Positions 60,302 through 64,000 of a stretch of 64,000 nt of DNA are shown in pieces; the first letter of the stretch is position 1; the number at the start of each line of letters is the position of its first letter. The stretch is taken from NCBI GenBank assembly GCA_030435675.1, contig CM059625.1, positions 12,090,001 through 12,154,000 of the forward strand, written 5' to 3'. The notes under the pieces were generated by a model that saw only the letters and a list, made by a program, of their open reading frames with translations, was not told the DNA's origin and ran no database searches. The DNA is from Steinernema hermaphroditum (taxonomy: Eukaryota; Nematoda; Chromadorea; Rhabditida; Steinernematidae). A program made the translations under genes and the position numbers.

Positions 60302-61494
60302 TCAGCAGTGGTTGGTTGAGCTAAGACGAGAAAAATAGTTGTATGTCTTGAGATAACAGATGCAAGTCATTGCCTGATAAGTGGCCGAAAGAACAACAGT
60401 CAGTCTGAAACACTAATGACTCTACACCACTATAGTGCGTATTCTTACCGAAAGATGATAATGCTCGCCATATTATTCTCATCGTTAGGTCTGTAGTGCA
60501 CTCCGTCCGTATTCCATTCGGATTCAGAAGTGCGCTGTACTTGCTCCTCGACGTCCCAGATCACGGTAATCGCAATGGAAAGAAAAGCTCCAATCGTCGC
60601 CACGCAGAACATAATGCTCAGAAAGAGGTGCGGAAGCATGAACCGACGACGTTCACAGAGCGTTCCGTAAATGAATCCAGCAGAACTCGACAAGTAGACA
60701 CCCCATGTACTCAAAAGACAAACTGAACAAAGGGTTCAGTTAATATTAACTCTCTCAAACTGACCGATGACGTCTTTGTTGCTTCCATTGCGACTGGTGC
60801 TCTGAACTTCGTAGATCGCATACGAAATACAGAGCGAAGCGAGAAGTATACCCACAGCCGCGAATACGAGCGAAACTACAATTCGAAAACTATATATATT
60901 TTTATTTGAATTTCGCTGTTCATTGATGGAAATTAAGTTGTACTATGTGCTTTGCTTCAGAACTAATTCTTACAAATCTACAAATTGGACTTACGGAGTT
61001 TGGATGGAATCAAACAGCAAGTGCTCGTCTCAAGTTCCTGTGATCCACCAGAGCGCCGCTTTCCAAAGGGACAAAGAATGTCTTCTGTGCTGAAGATGTT
61101 GAAGGATGGTCTCTTTCCAATCGATCTCGTTTTTTCGGTTGTAAACCCAGTTTGCCACCCAAAAGCTAAAAGATAGGTTCAAAAGAGGATGTCAAAAAGG
61201 AGGCTCACAAGTCTTCTTGCGAGTCTTTTCAACCTCCGCCGATTCGTTATCGGCGTCCACATTGATCGAGTTCGTCGACGTGGACGTACTCTTCGAGACT
61301 TCGAATGTGGTTCCAGCCTTGATGAACTCTCCACCTGGACTCGGCAGTTTCAGGTGGTCCTTCTTCGGCTCCTTCTCGAGTTCTTCGTCCATCCCGAAAT
61401 TCTTGTTTTCGAGTCCGTGGCACGACTCCACGGATTCTTCGGTGTCTTCGTCCAGTTTCACATACGGCGTCACCGTCTCGTTCGGTTCCGTCAT
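60302..61494 (-). CDS. Four-pass membrane protein of unknown function
   Basis: Five exons, about 315 residues. The first ~145 residues are hydrophilic and acidic to mixed (MTEPNETVTPYVKLDEDTEE, KEPKKDHLKLPSPGGEF), with a Ser/Thr run (SKSTSTSTNS), and likely cytosolic as there is no signal peptide. Four hydrophobic segments follow: LSLVFAAVGILLASLCISY, WGVYLSSSAGFIYGTL, LFLSIMFCVATIGAFLSIAI, and IIIFRLTVVLSATYQAMTCI. A loop of about 35 residues between TM3 and TM4 has EEQVQRTSESEWNTDG. Junctions agree in phase (for example CTCC|GTAAGT to TTGTAG|TTTCGC). The topology resembles MARVEL or tetraspan-type proteins, but no family motif such as CCG is present. I do not recognise it. Confidence 0.75.
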
Positions 61495-64000
61495 TTCGCA
61501 AAATCTGTAAAGCTCGAAATCCAGACTTAAACTGCTTTAATCGCGCGCCGAAAAAATATTTATCTTCACAAAAAGGTTGGACTGGTTGGAAATGCGATAG
61601 CTGCGTAAATACTTCCGGCAAGCTGGTGCTCGACCATTTCCAGTCATCGCCGTTACGAAGGAGGAACCGCTGGAGGGGAACATGAAACACGTTGCATCTC
61701 TGTGACACTGACCGGAGCCATGTTTGCGCAGTGAATCGCGAACAGCCGAAGAGGTTCAATAGATATTACGCAAACATACTGCTGACATCTGTCAACAAAT
61801 GACCACTGAAGGGTTATAAAAAGCTTGCTCGACCCGAATTACACGGATTACGTGAGTCGGCATTGTGTGGTGACTTGAAGCTTTTCGTTTACCTGTGCAC
61901 ACCATTTGCATATGCAATGACCCTTAAGATCAGCCAATAGTTTTAGTATGCTTTGCTCCAAATATAGAGTAAGTTCGGTGAAAAACTACTTCCCAAACAC
62001 CATCAGCTGCTTGTAGTGCAGCCACACGGAATACTATATTAAAACGAATTAGCAATATTTCCTACACACACTAGTTATGCAGTGCTTCACAAACTAACGA
62101 AAGACCATGCGTCAGAAATTTTTATGTAAACCACACATAAATGTTTTCTTTTGCTAATTTATGTCTTGCGTAATCAGCATAGCCTGGAACTACAGATTCG
62201 AGTCTAAACAACTACCGGGCTGCTAAAAGACAACAAAATTGCAAAAATCAGGTGAACAAACACTTCACAAGCATTTGTTAAATCTAGCGATGGGGGCAAC
62301 TGGAATTCCTAGAAAGTGAAACCCTGAAAACGAAACAAGAAGTCAGCAACTGTCGCTTCGCGTCGTATAGGGCGACGAGGTGTTGATGCGACCGAGTGAA
62401 CCGGCCGGCTGAGTGACCATCGGTGGAGGGGTAAGCCGACGTCGTAGCCGCTAAGGCAAACACCGAGCGCAGTTCGGCGGCCCGAGTCCCGACACAATCG
62501 AGATTTCGAGAACGACGTGAAAGCGGAAAACGTGCGTCATACAAAAAGCAAGGCGACCTTCGCTTGGCCTTTTCTCGAGTAATTAGTGGAGAGCTCCACG
62601 GAAGGGTAATTTGGAGAAATTCTGCAATGCGACCCATTAAACCGATTTGAAGATGGAAATAGTGCGTTCTTTTTGTGTCCTCTTCGGCGGCCACTCGGAC
62701 TCTCTGCAGATGCATCCATTCGTCGAAATGAAGTGTCCCTCGAATAAGAACTGGCTGCTATGCACAGACCGTTTCCCGCTTTTCACCGTATCACAGTCAT
62801 TATGCTCATTTATCGACCATTCATGGCGTCGTTGTCGTTATTTCTCAGTATTTTTGTGGACGAGATCTCCCCCGCTATAGATAATGCCTTTTCGGAGAAC
62901 CGAGTTCTCTTGTTCAAGCGGTCTCTGTTCAGGAGGGCCGCAATTAAATATGCAATCTTAGGAAACAGACAAATGCTAGACAAATGACAATTTGCTGTTT
63001 TTAGTACAACAATCGTTCTGGTACGCAGTGCCGTAAAATTCGCGTGAAACGCAATATGCTCAAATCCTTTCCTTGAATGTGGCACTTTTGTTTTTGTACA
63101 GAAAACCCGCAGCAGATCTTCACTCATCCGGAGTCTGCCTATATGTATACGGTAGTCATGGCGTTAGCTCTTGGTTCAACTTGTGAACAGTGGAGGAAAT
63201 CTTCCTCTGCAGAAACGCAATTAGCGATTCTAACCGGGTTTACTGCACCTTTACAATTGTACTTCCGTAGAACTTCAAGACATTAATTATCAGTGGGTGT
63301 GAGAACGGCTCTAGTTTAAGCGGAAGGACTCAATTATAATTTTAATTTCAAGTACGTCTGTCGATCCTCTTTGTACCCAGAAAACGGAAGACTTCACTTG
63401 TGGGGTGCACTTAAATTCGGCAGACTGAAAAATTTGGCGAAAAAGGGCAAAACACGAGCTTCCCTGTTGGTCTGCATGTCATTAAGAGGCTCGACATTTG
63501 CCTTTCTTAAACTACCGCCGAGGAAAAGGGTTTATCTCTCACGTATGTATAATTCACTAATTGCCATAAATCTGTCGATTGACGTGTGTTTCGTTAGCAC
63601 GTCGCAGTGGACATCGCGCGTACATTGCCTAAAAGGGCACCTATGAATTGCTAAGATTGCCTCAATTCACTTTCGCATCGCAGTGAGCACCGTTTTTAGG
63701 GTACCAAAACATCAACTTTGCACTTGCGTACCCAATGGTTTAGGCGAAGAAAATAGTAAACAGAAAATAGGTAACACCGTGGGCTTTGGTCTCATCAGCG
63801 TCGACGCAAGCGGCATATGCAATTATGACACATTCTGCCGTTAACGCATTTCCAGAATATAACGAACATCAATTAAGGAAATCGTGAGATCCACAACGCT
63901 CCTAACTATATTTTAGATTCATTTTTTAGATCTGTCGTGCTTGGCGACGCTGTACATTCATTCCAGTTTTCATCCAACACCGTTTTCATGCTTAGAGAGC
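61495..64000. other. No gene recognised up to window end
   Basis: Includes a TATAAAAAG at about 61816 and a GC-rich block at 62340-62640 open in several frames, none with known motifs. Could include the promoter of the four-pass protein and the edge of another gene. Confidence 0.45.

Noticed and set aside
1..64000. CRISPR array, rRNA genes, prokaryotic operons
   Set aside because: No regularly spaced repeats or rRNA sequence seen; the intron-rich genes are eukaryotic.

Overview
The window reads as nuclear DNA of a free-living or parasitic nematode. Support comes from many introns of about 45 nt with TTTCAG/TTTTAG acceptors, acceptors sitting directly upstream of start codons as in SL trans-splicing, an exact 22-nt copy of the nematode spliced leader SL1, a flp-13-type neuropeptide precursor, an HNF4-like supplementary nuclear receptor, a nematode amine-gated-type chloride channel, and a cluster of nematode UDP-glycosyltransferase (UGT) genes. 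The species cannot be told from the sequence. Gene models were built by joining exons by eye, so start codons and some splice sites remain provisional.

Left part (1-20.1 kb): the end of an unrecognised coiled-coil gene and a mitochondrial tRNA 2-thiouridylase (possible two-gene operon), a convergent nuclear hormone receptor, about 7.5 kb with no clear gene except a fold-back repeat, isovaleryl-CoA dehydrogenase, a convergent flp-13-like precursor with five PLIRFamide repeats, and a rhodopsin-type GPCR with a QRF motif in place of DRY.

Middle (20.1-36.7 kb): gene-poor sequence, an anion-selective Cys-loop channel on the minus strand, and a divergent pair of small secreted-protein genes.

UGT region (36.7-52.2 kb): two tandem UGT genes on plus and two on minus, with a FAXDC2-type hydroxylase, a hAT-like MITE and an SL/Sm-RNA-like locus between them. 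A tRNA-Ala(AGC) lies antisense inside an intron of the second UGT. The plus-strand pair has Gln where the minus-strand pair has the presumed catalytic His.

Right part (52.2-64 kb): a dynein LC8-like gene convergent with a nucleoredoxin-like gene, then a repeat family whose copies carry a 20-bp palindrome next to an Sm-like motif. One copy is split by a nearly intact RTE-type LINE with a 12-bp target duplication, and the intact copy at 45 kb shows the empty site. A four-pass membrane protein of unknown function follows; the last 2.5 kb holds nothing recognised.

The most unusual material is the 44.7-46.4 kb locus (SL1 sequence, Sm-like sites with hairpins, repeat copy) together with its inverted relatives at 55.7-59.7 kb.
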